DNA from: Myxococcales bacterium
Lineage (GTDB): Bacteria; Myxococcota_A; Polyangia; Haliangiales; Haliangiaceae
DNA: 64,000 nt
Reading direction: 5' to 3'
Assembly: GCA_016717005.1 (NCBI GenBank)
Contig: JADJUF010000041.1
Location: 248,001 to 312,000 of the forward strand
The notes beneath the pieces are model-generated. The model was not told the DNA's origin, searched no databases, and saw only the letters and a list, made by a program, of their open reading frames with translations. Positions 18,414 to 26,632 of this stretch are shown here, piece after piece; positions within the stretch are counted from its first letter, which is position 1, and every line of letters starts with the position of its first letter. Position numbers and translations under genes: made by a program.

Positions 18414-19880
18414 ATGCTCACATCAGCCGCCCCCGCCGCCCCGCCGCCGGTCGTCGCGCCGGTCCCACCCTCCTCGTCCGCGCCCGACCCCGATCGGGCC
18501 GCCCTCGCCACCCGCATGTTCACCCGCTCGCTCGCCCGCGAGCACGGCTTCGCGCCGCTGCGCGTCGACGGCGCGCTCCCGCCCGAGCTGCGCGGCACGC
18601 TGGTCCGCAACGGCCCCGGGCTGTTCGGGCAGTTCGGCCGGCGCTACGCCCACAGCTTCGAGGGCGACGGCCTGATCACCGCGGTCCGCCTCGACGGCGC
18701 CGGCGCCCACGGGGCGTGCCGGCTGACCGCGTCGGCCGGGCTGACCGCCGAGCGCGCCGCCGGCAAGGTGCTGTACGGCACCGGGCTGGGGTGGCCGCGC
18801 CGGTTCGCGAACGCCATGCGCGGGCGCCGCAAGAACACCGCCAACACCCACGTCGTGCCGTGGCAGGGCCGGCTGCTGGCGCTGATGGAGGCGGCGCGGC
18901 CGACCGAGCTGGCGCTCACCGACGCCGACGTCCGCACGATCGGCGAGACCGACCTCGGCGGCGTCGTCGGCTCGGCGCTGGCGGCGCACCCGCACCGGGT
19001 CGCCGCGCGCGCGACCATGTTCAACTTCGGCGTCGAGTACGGCCGCCGCACCCGGATCGTCGCCTACGAGCTGCCCGACGTCGGGGCCGCGCGCCGGGTC
19101 GGCGAGGTCGAGCTGGGCTTCGCGCCGATGCTGCACGACTTCATCGCGACCGAGCGCCACCTGGTGTGGCTGTTGTCGCCGGCGGCGGTCAACGTGCCGC
19201 GCATGCTGCTGCAGCTCGGCGGCTTCGACCGGCTGTTCGGCTGGCGGCCCGAGCTCGGCACCGAGGTGATCGTCATGCCGATCGACCAGCCGACCCAGGT
19301 CACGCGCTTCACCGTCGACGCGTTCTACCAGTGGCACTTCGCCAACGCGTTCGAGCGCGGCGACGAGCTGGTCGTCGACTACGTCCGGTACCCGAACTTC
19401 GACAGCTTCGGCGGCCTCGCCGACGGCGCCACCGGCACCGGCCTCGACCGCGGTCGCCTGCACCGCGCGGTGATCACGCCCGGCGCCCGCCGGTTCGAGA
19501 GCGCGGCGCTGCTCGACGAGGACGTCGAGTTCCCGCGCATCCACCCGGACCGCGAGGGCCAGGCCCACGGCGTCACCTGGCTGGTCTCGGGCGGGCTGCG
19601 CGAGGTCGTGGCCCACCACGCCGACGGCCGGGTCCGCCGGCACCGGTTCGCCGCCCACGAGGCGGTGTCCGAGCCGGTGTTCGTGCCGCGGCCCGGCGCC
19701 ACCGCCGAGGACGACGGCTGGGTCGTCGCGCTGGTCTACGACGGCCGCGCCGACGCGTCGTACCTCGCGGTCCTCGACGGCGTCCGCCTCGAGGACGGCC
19801 CGATCGCGCGGGCCTGGTTCGATCACCCGGTGCCGATCACGTTCCACGGCTCGTGGCTGCCCGCTCCCGGCGCGGCGTAA
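18414..19880 (+). CDS. carotenoid cleavage oxygenase family protein
   Basis: A 488-residue protein from ATG 18414. The family cleaves double bonds of carotenoids, apocarotenoids or stilbenes with a non-heme iron held by four His on a seven-bladed propeller. All four are recognisable: His192 (AAHPHR), His241 (LHDF), His308 (WHFANAFE) and His478 (FHGSW). The early RNGPG block (65-69) and HSFEGDG (80-86) are also typical. Length fits the family. There is a Pro/Ala-rich leader of about 28 residues that is probably not a signal peptide. Its divergent TetR neighbour and shared palindrome suggest inducible expression. Substrate unknown; retinoid or apocarotenoid is plausible given the oxidoreductase at 23-24.7 kb. 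Confidence 0.88.
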   Translation: MLTSAAPAAPPPVVAPVPPSSSAPDPDRAALATRMFTRSLAREHGFAPLRVDGALPPELRGTLVRNGPGLFGQFGRRYAHSFEGDGLITAVRLDGAGAHGACRLTASAGLTAERAAGKVLYGTGLGWPRRFANAMRGRRKNTANTHVVPWQGRLLALMEAARPTELALTDADVRTIGETDLGGVVGSALAAHPHRVAARATMFNFGVEYGRRTRIVAYELPDVGAARRVGEVELGFAPMLHDFIATERHLVWLLSPAAVNVPRMLLQLGGFDRLFGWRPELGTEVIVMPIDQPTQVTRFTVDAFYQWHFANAFERGDELVVDYVRYPNFDSFGGLADGATGTGLDRGRLHRAVITPGARRFESAALLDEDVEFPRIHPDREGQAHGVTWLVSGGLREVVAHHADGRVRRHRFAAHEAVSEPVFVPRPGATAEDDGWVVALVYDGRADASYLAVLDGVRLEDGPIARAWFDHPVPITFHGSWLPAPGAA

Positions 19881-19924
19881 GGAAAGACAGGTCCCCGCCC
19901 GCCGGGCGGTGATAGCGTGGCCGG

Positions 19925-20998
19925 ATGCTCGTCCGCGCGTCCCTGGCCCTCGCCCTCTCGACCACGTTGCTCGCTGCCTGTGGCGGCGACGATCCCGGGC
20001 CGTGCGATCCGTCCCACGACACCTGCGTGCTGGCGCGGACGCTGTCGACCACGATGATCGAGCCAGGCCAGGAGATCAGCGGGCTGTGCCAGAGCTGGAC
20101 GCTCGACAACCCCGAGGAGATCTGGGTCGACAGCGTGACCATGCGCAACGGCGGCGGCTACCACCACTCCAACTGGTTCTTCGTGCCCGACACGCTCTAC
20201 CAGCAGCCCGACGGCAGCTGGGACTGCAACGCGGTCGGCTTCGACGAGCTGGTCGCCGCGGTCGCCGGCGGGTTCCTGTTCGCCCAGTCGACCCAGGTCT
20301 CCGACGAGGATCAGACCTTCAAGGACGGCGCCGCGATCCGGATCCCGCCCTACAGCCGGATCATCGGCTCGACCCACCTGCTCAACGTCGGCGACACCAC
20401 GCTCGCGAGCGAGATGGCGATCTCGGTCCACACGCTGCCGCCCGAGGACGTGCGCGTCAAGCTGGTGCCGTCGCGCGCGACCTACTTCGATCTGCACCTC
20501 GCGGCCGGCCGGGCGTCGACGGTCTCGACCACGTGCGAGCTGGCGCAGCACTACCAGGCCGAGATCGGCATGCCGCTCAAGGAGCGCATCCACTACGTGC
20601 TGCCGCACTACCACGCGCTCGGCACCTCGACCGAGATCGCGCTGGTCGGCGGCCCCCGCGACGGCGAGGTGATCCTGCACACCAGCGGCTTCGGCGAGGT
20701 CTCGGGCAAGGCGTTCTCGCCGCCGATCGACGTCGCCGCCGCCGGCGCCACCGGGCTCCGGTTCTCGTGCTCGTTCATGAACCCCACCAACCAGGAGGTG
20801 CAGTGGGGCATCGGCGATCAGGAGATGTGCGAGTTCGCGCTGTTCGTCGACAGCGACATGGCCTTCGACGGCAGCGTCCACCAGGGCGACGGGCTGCTGG
20901 TCGGCACCGGGGCCAACGGCGAGGATCTGCACGAGGGCCCGTGCGACATGTTCACGCTGCGCTGGGACCACAACAACCCGGGCGGCCTGCCCAACTGA
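19925..20998 (+). CDS. lipoprotein related to copper type II peptidylglycine/dopamine monooxygenases
   Basis: A 357-residue lipoprotein (lipobox LLAAC, Cys19). The copper ligands of the PHM/DBM family can be matched in order: HH at 80-81 and His151 for the CuH site, HYH at 228-230 plus Met301 in QEMCEF for the CuM site (compare SDEMCN in the family). Cys pairs fit the disulfide-rich fold. These enzymes hydroxylate carbon with ascorbate and oxygen; in myxobacteria many family members are exported and uncharacterised. Its stop shares one base with the start of the esterase gene, so the two are coupled. Enzyme class is well supported; substrate is unknown. Confidence 0.8.
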   Translation: MLVRASLALALSTTLLAACGGDDPGPCDPSHDTCVLARTLSTTMIEPGQEISGLCQSWTLDNPEEIWVDSVTMRNGGGYHHSNWFFVPDTLYQQPDGSWDCNAVGFDELVAAVAGGFLFAQSTQVSDEDQTFKDGAAIRIPPYSRIIGSTHLLNVGDTTLASEMAISVHTLPPEDVRVKLVPSRATYFDLHLAAGRASTVSTTCELAQHYQAEIGMPLKERIHYVLPHYHALGTSTEIALVGGPRDGEVILHTSGFGEVSGKAFSPPIDVAAAGATGLRFSCSFMNPTNQEVQWGIGDQEMCEFALFVDSDMAFDGSVHQGDGLLVGTGANGEDLHEGPCDMFTLRWDHNNPGGLPN

Positions 20999-22011
20999 TG
21001 CGGCCCGGGCTGCGGCCGCTCGGGCTGGCGCTCGCCGCGCTGGCGCCGGCGTGCCTCGACGTCACCGAACGCTGCGGCCCGGGATCCCTGGGCGCGGGCG
21101 CCGCGCGCGCGTGCGTGACGCCGGGCTGGACCGATCGGGCGTTCGACGTCCACGTGCCGGCCGGCTGGGACGGCGTGACGCCGCTGCCGCTCGTGCTCTT
21201 GTTCCACGGCGGCGGCGGCAACCGCGCCGGCGCCGACCGCACCACCTGCCCCGAGGGTGAGCTCGCCAGCCCGGCGTGCCTGGCCGCGCGCGCCACCGCC
21301 CGCGGCTTCGTCGTGGTCGTGCCCGACGGCACCGGCGGCCGGCCGCTGCGCGGCGTCCGCACCTGGAACGCCGGCGGCGGCAGCGACGGCTGGGACTGCA
21401 CCAGCGGGGCGGCCTGCGCGAGCGGCGTCGACGACGTCGCCTACGTCGGCGACGTGCTGGCCGAGGTCGGCGCGGCGCTGCCGATCGATCCGCGCCGCCG
21501 CTACGCGACCGGCATCTCCAACGGCGGCGCGATCTCGCACCGGCTGGCGTGCGAGCTGCCGCAGGCGCTGGCGGCGATCGCGCCGGTCGCCGGCGCCAAC
21601 CAGTTCGCCGACAGCGGCGGCGCGTGCGGGCGCGCGACCGCGGTGGCGCAGATCCACGGCACCGAGGATCCGTGCTGGCAGTACGACGGCGGCTCGGCCG
21701 CGTGCATCGGCGACGGCGGCCGCAAGACCTCGGTCGCCGCGACGATGGAGGGCTGGCGCGTCCGCAACGGCTGCGCCGCGACCTTCGTCGACACCGCCGT
21801 GCCCGATCGCGATCCCACCGACGGGGTCACCGTGGTCCACCGGGTCTGGGACGGGTGCGCGGTCGCGACCGAGCTGTTCCGCCAGGACGGCGGCGGCCAC
21901 ACCTGGCCCGGCGGCTGGCCGTACCTCGGCGAGGATCGCATCGGCCGCGTCGGCCACGACCTCGACAACGACACCATCCTCGACTTCTTCACCGCACATG
22001 TGGCGCCGTAG
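20998..22011 (+). CDS. exported esterase of the LpqC / PHB-depolymerase family
   Basis: A 337-residue protein from ATG 20998 (TGATG overlap with the upstream stop). An N-terminal signal sequence with possible lipobox (LAPAC) is followed by an alpha/beta-hydrolase of the esterase-depolymerase type: oxyanion block LLFHGGGGN, nucleophile elbow GISNGG (Ser, GxSxG), acid HGTEDPCW and His in GGHTWPGG. This family includes PHB depolymerases, feruloyl and acetylxylan esterases; the several Cys pairs suggest extracellular stability. The next gene starts inside its last 14 nt. The substrate cannot be fixed. Confidence 0.85.
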   Translation: MRPGLRPLGLALAALAPACLDVTERCGPGSLGAGAARACVTPGWTDRAFDVHVPAGWDGVTPLPLVLLFHGGGGNRAGADRTTCPEGELASPACLAARATARGFVVVVPDGTGGRPLRGVRTWNAGGGSDGWDCTSGAACASGVDDVAYVGDVLAEVGAALPIDPRRRYATGISNGGAISHRLACELPQALAAIAPVAGANQFADSGGACGRATAVAQIHGTEDPCWQYDGGSAACIGDGGRKTSVAATMEGWRVRNGCAATFVDTAVPDRDPTDGVTVVHRVWDGCAVATELFRQDGGGHTWPGGWPYLGEDRIGRVGHDLDNDTILDFFTAHVAP

Positions 22012-22627
22012 CCTGGTCGTCGTCGCGGCCGCGAGCGCCGGGTGCGGCTCGCTGTCGACCTACCGCACCGCGGAGCCGATCGGGTGCGGCCGCACCCAGG
22101 TCGACGTGGCCGTCGACGTCGGCGGGTTCCGCGACCGCGACCAGGACTCGCGCACGCCGGCGGTCCACGTCGAGCTGGCCGTCCGCCGCGGCATCGCGCC
22201 CGAGACCGACGCGACCGTGAAGCTCTACGTGCCAGGCGTCGAGCTCGGCGTCCAGCGCCGGCTGCGGCGCGGCGGCCCGTGGCAGTGGGCGGTGGCCGCG
22301 GCGATCGGCGGCGAGCGCACGCGCGCCGGCGCCGGCTCGACCGACGCGGTCTACGGCCACGTGCGCCTGACCGCGCTGGCGACCCGGCGCACGTCGCGGC
22401 GCTGGGCGTTCACCGTCGGGCCGATCGCCACCGGCGGCGTGTTCGTGCCCGCCGGCGGCGGCTGGTCCCAGGGCCTGCTCGTCGGCGGCTTCGCCAGCGC
22501 CGCGCGCACGTTCGCCGGCGCGTGGACCGTCGTGCCCGAGCTGTCGCTGCACGTGACCGCGGCCGGCGACGTGCCGGTGCGCGGCGCGGTCGCGCAGCTC
22601 GGCGTCGCGGTCGGCCGGCGCTGGTAG
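21998..22627 (+). CDS. small exported lipoprotein, unknown family
   Basis: A 209-residue protein whose ATG 21998 overlaps the end of the esterase gene by 14 nt. It begins MWRRSLVVVAAASAGC, a short signal with a probable lipobox (Cys about 16). The rest has beta-strand alternation (VDVAVDVGGF, HVELAVRRGI, WQWAVAAAIGGERT) and repeated Gly-rich turns, as in small outer-membrane or beta-sandwich proteins. I do not recognise the family. Operon position links it to the copper monooxygenase and esterase genes. Confidence 0.6.
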   Translation: MWRRSLVVVAAASAGCGSLSTYRTAEPIGCGRTQVDVAVDVGGFRDRDQDSRTPAVHVELAVRRGIAPETDATVKLYVPGVELGVQRRLRRGGPWQWAVAAAIGGERTRAGAGSTDAVYGHVRLTALATRRTSRRWAFTVGPIATGGVFVPAGGGWSQGLLVGGFASAARTFAGAWTVVPELSLHVTAAGDVPVRGAVAQLGVAVGRRW

Positions 22628-22644
22628 CGCGGTACCATCGCGGC

Positions 22645-23154
22645 ATGGCCCGCGCACCACGCCCCCCCACCGACGCCGCGCTGCGCGAGCTGCGCGCGTT
22701 CGGCCTGGCCTACCCCGGCGCCCACACGAAGAGCCCGTGGCCCGGCCACGCCGACCTCGCGGTCGACGACAAGACCTTCGCGTACCTGAGCGTCGAGGGC
22801 GAGCCGCTGGCGATCTCGTGCAAGCTGCCGCGCTCGAACGCGCTGGCGCTGATGGTGCCGGGGGCCAAGCCGGCCGCCTACGGCCTCGGCAAGAGCGGCT
22901 GGGTGGCGGTGACGTTCGCCGGCCCCGACGTGCCGGTGGCGATGCTGAAGGACTGGCTCGACGAGAGCTACCGGGCGCAGGCGTCGAAGAAGCGCGTCGC
23001 GGCGCTCGACGCCGCGGCCACGCCCGCGCCGGTCACGCGCGCACCGAGGGCCCGGGCGCCGCGGCCGGCGGCGCGGGCGTCGAGGCCGAAGGCACCGTCG
23101 AAGACGTCGAAGCCGACGGCGGCGCCGCGCCGCGCCCGGCCAGCAGCGCGTTGA
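22645..23154 (+). CDS. MmcQ/YjbR-family DNA-binding-like protein with Lys/Ala/Pro tail
   Basis: A 169-residue protein from ATG 22645. Residues 1-115 match the YjbR (CyaY-like fold) layout: LRAFGLAYPGAHTKSPWPGHADLAV, a KTFAYL strand, and the GKSGWVAVTF and DWLDESYRA blocks. Residues about 116-169 form a basic Ala/Pro/Lys/Arg tail that could bind nucleic acid. The last 122 nt overlap the 3' end of the convergent oxidoreductase gene, and the tail may owe its composition to that overlap. Confidence 0.75.
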   Translation: MARAPRPPTDAALRELRAFGLAYPGAHTKSPWPGHADLAVDDKTFAYLSVEGEPLAISCKLPRSNALALMVPGAKPAAYGLGKSGWVAVTFAGPDVPVAMLKDWLDESYRAQASKKRVAALDAAATPAPVTRAPRARAPRPAARASRPKAPSKTSKPTAAPRRARPAAR

Positions 23155-24742
23155 TCATGTTCTTGCGGGTGATCGCGGTCGCGGTCAGCACGCCGCCCAT
23201 CAGCGCGCCGCCGACGCCGGCGGTGCAGATGTCGGCGCCGGTCAGGAACAGGTTGGTGATCGGCGTGTGCGGGCGCAGGTGGCGCGCGGCGAACCGCTCG
23301 GGCGTGTGGGCGAGGCCGTAGATCTCGCCGTGCGGGTGGCCGGCGAAGTGGGTCGTCGACAGCGGCGTCGACAGCTCGGCGTGATCGACCTTGCCCTCGG
23401 CCTGCGGGCACTGCCGGTAGAGCTCGCCCAGCAGGCGCGCGCGCAGGTCGGCCTTGAGCGCGTCGTAGTCGGCGCCGCGCTTGTGCCAGCCGGTGCCGGC
23501 CCAGCGCGCGAACCGCGCGTGCGGCATCACGCCGATCACCTCGACGGTGGCGCGGCCCGGGTACCGGCGCGCGAAGTCCGGATCCTTGGCCGACGGGAAC
23601 GACAGGTACGCCACCGGCAGCGGCGCGCTGGGATCGGCCAGGTAGCGCGCGACCGCGCGGTCGTGGTCGTCGTCCTGGTAGACCCACAGGTTCGAGCGCT
23701 CGAAGCCGAGCGCGGCGGTGTCGTGGCGGAACCCGGCGTAGAGCGACACGTGCGCGAACGACGGCGGCGCGCCGACGACGGTCGGGCGCAGGTCGTGGGC
23801 CGCGGCCACCTCGGGCGCGAGCAGGTGCCCGAACGTCAGCGCCACGCCGGCGTCGCTGATGACCCGGGCCGCCCGCACCTCCTCGCCGCTGGCCAGGCGC
23901 ACGCCGACCGCGCGGCCGCGCTCGACGATGATCTGCGCGACCTCGGCCGAGGTGACGACCGCGCCGCCGGCGTCCTCGATGCCGGGCATGATCGTCGCGG
24001 CGATCCGGCTCGAGCCGCCGACCGGGTAGGCGCCGCCGCCGAGGTAGTGCCCGACCAGGAGCGCGTGCATGAACCAGCTCGCCTGCGCCGGCGGCAGGCC
24101 GTAGTCGCCGTACTGCCCGGCCAGCACCGCGGTCAGCCGACGATCGTCGGTGATCGTCGCCAGCACCTCGCGCACGGTCCGCCGGGCGTGGCGCAGCGCC
24201 GGCCAGCGCAAGAGCGGGCTCGCGACCGCGCCCAGGGTCGACGGCAGGGCCTTCTCCATGAAGAACTTGCGGCTCGCGTGGACGGTCTCGCGGATGAGCT
24301 GCAGGTACCGATCGATCGCGGCGGTGGCGTGCGGGAAGTACGCGTGCATCCGTTCGCGCCAGCGCTCGCGGCCCGCGACGAACTGGTAGCGATCGTCGCC
24401 GACCACGATCGTGTCGTAGACCTCGCCCTGATCGGCCCAGGCCAGCGCGCCGTCGGTCAGGTGATCGAACGCGCGCCGCAGGAGCGTGCCGTCGCGGTGG
24501 ACGTCGCCGACGTAGTGCACGCCGACGTCCCACTCGTAGCCGGGCCGGTGGAACGTGTGGGTGAAGCCGCCGGCGGTGTAGTGGCGCTCGAGCACGAGCA
24601 CGCGCTGGTGGGCGTGGCGGGCCAGCATCGCGGCGGCGGTCAGGCCGCCGAGGCCGCTGCCGATGACGATGCTGTCCCAGCCGCGGGCGCCAGGATCGGG
24701 CAGGCCGTGTTGCTTGTACGAACGTCCGAGGCGGTTGCTCAT
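23033..24742 (-). CDS. FAD-dependent phytoene desaturase / retinol-saturase-like oxidoreductase
   Basis: A 569-residue protein from ATG 24742, with GGAG 6 nt upstream and an ATGA overlap with the TetR stop. The dinucleotide fold is VIGSGLGGLTAAAMLARHAHQRVLVLERH (GxGxxG about 28-33), followed by TAGGFTHTF. The C-terminal FAD block is FLTGADICTAGVGGALMGGVLTA. This is the CrtI / all-trans-retinol 13,14-reductase superfamily, acting on polyene chains. A low-complexity Ser/Pro/Ala tail overlaps the convergent YjbR gene. Operon with a TetR regulator supports inducible use on a lipophilic polyene. It may share substrates with the carotenoid oxygenase 4 kb away. Confidence 0.85.
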   Translation of the reverse strand: MSNRLGRSYKQHGLPDPGARGWDSIVIGSGLGGLTAAAMLARHAHQRVLVLERHYTAGGFTHTFHRPGYEWDVGVHYVGDVHRDGTLLRRAFDHLTDGALAWADQGEVYDTIVVGDDRYQFVAGRERWRERMHAYFPHATAAIDRYLQLIRETVHASRKFFMEKALPSTLGAVASPLLRWPALRHARRTVREVLATITDDRRLTAVLAGQYGDYGLPPAQASWFMHALLVGHYLGGGAYPVGGSSRIAATIMPGIEDAGGAVVTSAEVAQIIVERGRAVGVRLASGEEVRAARVISDAGVALTFGHLLAPEVAAAHDLRPTVVGAPPSFAHVSLYAGFRHDTAALGFERSNLWVYQDDDHDRAVARYLADPSAPLPVAYLSFPSAKDPDFARRYPGRATVEVIGVMPHARFARWAGTGWHKRGADYDALKADLRARLLGELYRQCPQAEGKVDHAELSTPLSTTHFAGHPHGEIYGLAHTPERFAARHLRPHTPITNLFLTGADICTAGVGGALMGGVLTATAITRKNMINALLAGRGAAPPSASTSSTVPSASTPAPPAAAPGPSVRA

Positions 24743-25359
24743 GCTGATCTCCGGGCGCGAGGGGGCGCCGGGCGGAACCCGGCCAGCTCGTGATCGATCG
24801 ACGCCAGCCGCGCGAGCGCGCGCGGCGGCAGGTTGCCAGACAGGTGCAGCGCGACCAGGCCGTGGGTCGACGCCCACAGGAGCTGGGCCACGATCCGCGG
24901 GTCGCCGACCAGCGCGCCGGCGTCGATCGCGGCGGTCACCGCGTCGAGCAGGCAGCCGAACGCGCGCGCGCCCTCGCGCGCCAGCTCGGGCCAGCGGTGC
25001 TCGTCGACCGGCGTCCGCAGCTCGAACATGATCCGGTAGGCGTCGGGCTCGGCCTGCGCGAACGCGACGTAGGCGGCCTTGAGCCGCTGCAGCCGGGCCA
25101 GCGTGTCGCCGCGGCCGGGCGCGCTCGCGGCCAGGCGGTCGCCGAAGCGCCGGAACGCCTCGGCCCGCACCAGCGCCACCAGCTCGTCCTTGCCGCCGAG
25201 GTACCGGTACGGCGTCATCGCGCTGACCCCGACCTCGGCCGCGACCGCGCGCATGGTCACGGCGTCGTAGCCGTGGCGCGCGAACAGCCGGGTCGCGGCG
25301 GCGGCCAGCCGGCCGCGGAACGCGGCGATGTCGGCGGGCTGGAGCGCGGCGCGGGCCAT
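24739..25359 (-). CDS. TetR/AcrR-family repressor
   Basis: A 206-residue protein; I chose ATG 25359 over an in-frame TTG at 25365. The TetR helix-turn-helix spans about 12-60 (RLFARHGYDAVTMRAVAAEVGVS...YRYLGGKDELV); the ligand domain follows the TetR_C_33/WHG-like pattern (FAQAEPDAYRIMFELRTP). Its stop overlaps the ATG of the oxidoreductase gene. A perfect 23-bp palindrome lies 12-34 bp upstream of the start, so autorepression of this two-gene operon is likely. Confidence 0.87.
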   Translation of the reverse strand: MARAALQPADIAAFRGRLAAAATRLFARHGYDAVTMRAVAAEVGVSAMTPYRYLGGKDELVALVRAEAFRRFGDRLAASAPGRGDTLARLQRLKAAYVAFAQAEPDAYRIMFELRTPVDEHRWPELAREGARAFGCLLDAVTAAIDAGALVGDPRIVAQLLWASTHGLVALHLSGNLPPRALARLASIDHELAGFRPAPPRARRSA

Positions 25360-25370
25360 GGCCAATCATG

Positions 25371-25393
25371 TACAACGTAAACTTTACGTTGTA
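25371..25393. promoter_or_regulatory. perfect 23-bp palindrome, probable TetR operator
   Basis: An 11-nt arm TACAACGTAAA, one central C, and the exact reverse complement of the arm. It is strikingly AT-rich for this genome and lies just upstream of the TetR ATG. It is the only sizeable perfect palindrome of this kind I noticed in the window. Confidence 0.85.
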
Positions 25394-25439
25394 AATACTT
25401 GATGTGTGGGCGGCCACGATCGCGTGATCGCGTGAGCGC

Positions 25440-25510
25440 GGGCCCGACCGCGAGCGCCGTCGCCGCCGCCACGCCCGCGAAGCCGCGATCCAGACCACGG
25501 CGTGGGCGCG
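25440..25510 (-). repeat. 71-bp degenerate copy of the decarboxylase gene 3' end
   Basis: This segment resembles 25511-25581, the last codons of the decarboxylase gene, at an offset of exactly 71 bp; both contain ACGCCCGCGAAGCCG (25471 and 25542). The copy lies directly beyond the stop codon. Confidence 0.8.
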
Positions 25511-26632
25511 CTACTCGACCGCGCGCACCGTCGCCGCGGGCACGCCCGCGAAGCCGTGGTTCCAGGCCGCGGCGTAGCCGCTGACCCCGGCGACGATCGC
25601 CAGCTCGCCCTCGGCCAGCGCGAGGTCGGCCGGGACCACGGCGTCGCCGATCACGTCGTCCTCGCAGCAGGTCGCGCCGACCAGCACCAGCCGACGGCCC
25701 GCGCCCGGCGGCGGCGGTGGCGCGCACAGCCGCGGCGTCGACCAGCGCAGGTGGCACAGCCGCGACAGCGTCAGCACCCGGCCGTCGAGCCCGGCCACCG
25801 GCCGCGCCACCAGCACCCGCCCGGCGCCGTAGCCGCAGCCCTCGGTCAAGAGCCGACCCGGCTCGACGCACAGCTCGATCGTCGACGGCACCGCCGCCCG
25901 CGCCGCGGCCAGCGCGTCGACCAGCCGGGCCTGGCCCGCGGTCGGCGGACCGAGCGCGAACCCGTGCAGCGAGCCGCCCAGATCGAGCCGCGTGATCGCC
26001 AGCCCCGCGGCGTCGGCCGCCGCCAGCGCCGCCAGCGCCCGGGCCGCGAGCCGCGCCGGCGCCACCGCCAGCGGGCCGCCGTGGACGTGCAGCCCACGCA
26101 CCCGCCCGGGCGCCGCCGCCGCGAGCGCCCGCAGCTCGTCGATCGCCACGCCGAACCGGCTGGCGTGATCGCCGACCGCGTCGCGCAGCCCGCCGGGCGC
26201 GGCCTCCCCCAGCGCGCTCGTCGACAGCCGCGCCGCGAGCTCGACGCCGGGCACGCTCGCCGCGGTCGCCACCTGGGCCGCGGTCTCGCACGACGCGATC
26301 ACCCGTCGCCCCGCGGTCACCAGCGCCGCGAGCCGCGCCGCGGTCGCGCCGCCAGGATAGGTCACCGACACCGTCGCCACCGGGTGCCGCGCCAGCACCG
26401 CGTCCTCGTCGGGGCCGGCCAGATCCAGGCCGTCGAGCGTCGCCGCCGCCAGCGCCTGGACCTCGGGGATCGCGATCGCCTTGACCGCCGCCAGCGCGAT
26501 CACGCCGGTCGCGCGCGCGGCGTCGCGCACCGCCGCCAGGCGCGCGGCGATCGCCGGCAGGTCGTACAGCAGCGCCGGCCCGACGGCCCGCTCGGCCGCC
26601 GCGATCACCTCGGCCGGCGCGCGGGCGCTCAT
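25511..26632 (-). CDS. PLP-dependent decarboxylase-like protein (Orn/DAP decarboxylase, fold type III)
   Basis: A 373-residue protein from ATG 26632, overlapping the PepSY stop by ATGA. Fold-type-III landmarks: PLP lysine in AVKAIAIP (about residue 51), HVHGG, DLGGSLHGF, VEPGRLL (phosphate-binding loop), GATCCEDDVI (compare GPxCxSxD of ornithine/diaminopimelate decarboxylases) and a C-terminal AAWNHGFAG like the FNGF motif. The usual active-site Cys-Asp pair is present, so it is probably active on an amino acid or a carrier-bound one. Substrate not identifiable. Context with an exported molybdoenzyme and a PepSY protein is unusual. Confidence 0.75.
   Translation of the reverse strand: MSARAPAEVIAAAERAVGPALLYDLPAIAARLAAVRDAARATGVIALAAVKAIAIPEVQALAAATLDGLDLAGPDEDAVLARHPVATVSVTYPGGATAARLAALVTAGRRVIASCETAAQVATAASVPGVELAARLSTSALGEAAPGGLRDAVGDHASRFGVAIDELRALAAAAPGRVRGLHVHGGPLAVAPARLAARALAALAAADAAGLAITRLDLGGSLHGFALGPPTAGQARLVDALAAARAAVPSTIELCVEPGRLLTEGCGYGAGRVLVARPVAGLDGRVLTLSRLCHLRWSTPRLCAPPPPPGAGRRLVLVGATCCEDDVIGDAVVPADLALAEGELAIVAGVSGYAAAWNHGFAGVPAATVRAVE

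Noticed and set aside
19909..20997. N-terminal extension of the esterase gene in its own frame
   Set aside because: That frame overlaps the whole copper-lipoprotein gene; the esterase has its own ATG and signal peptide at 20998.
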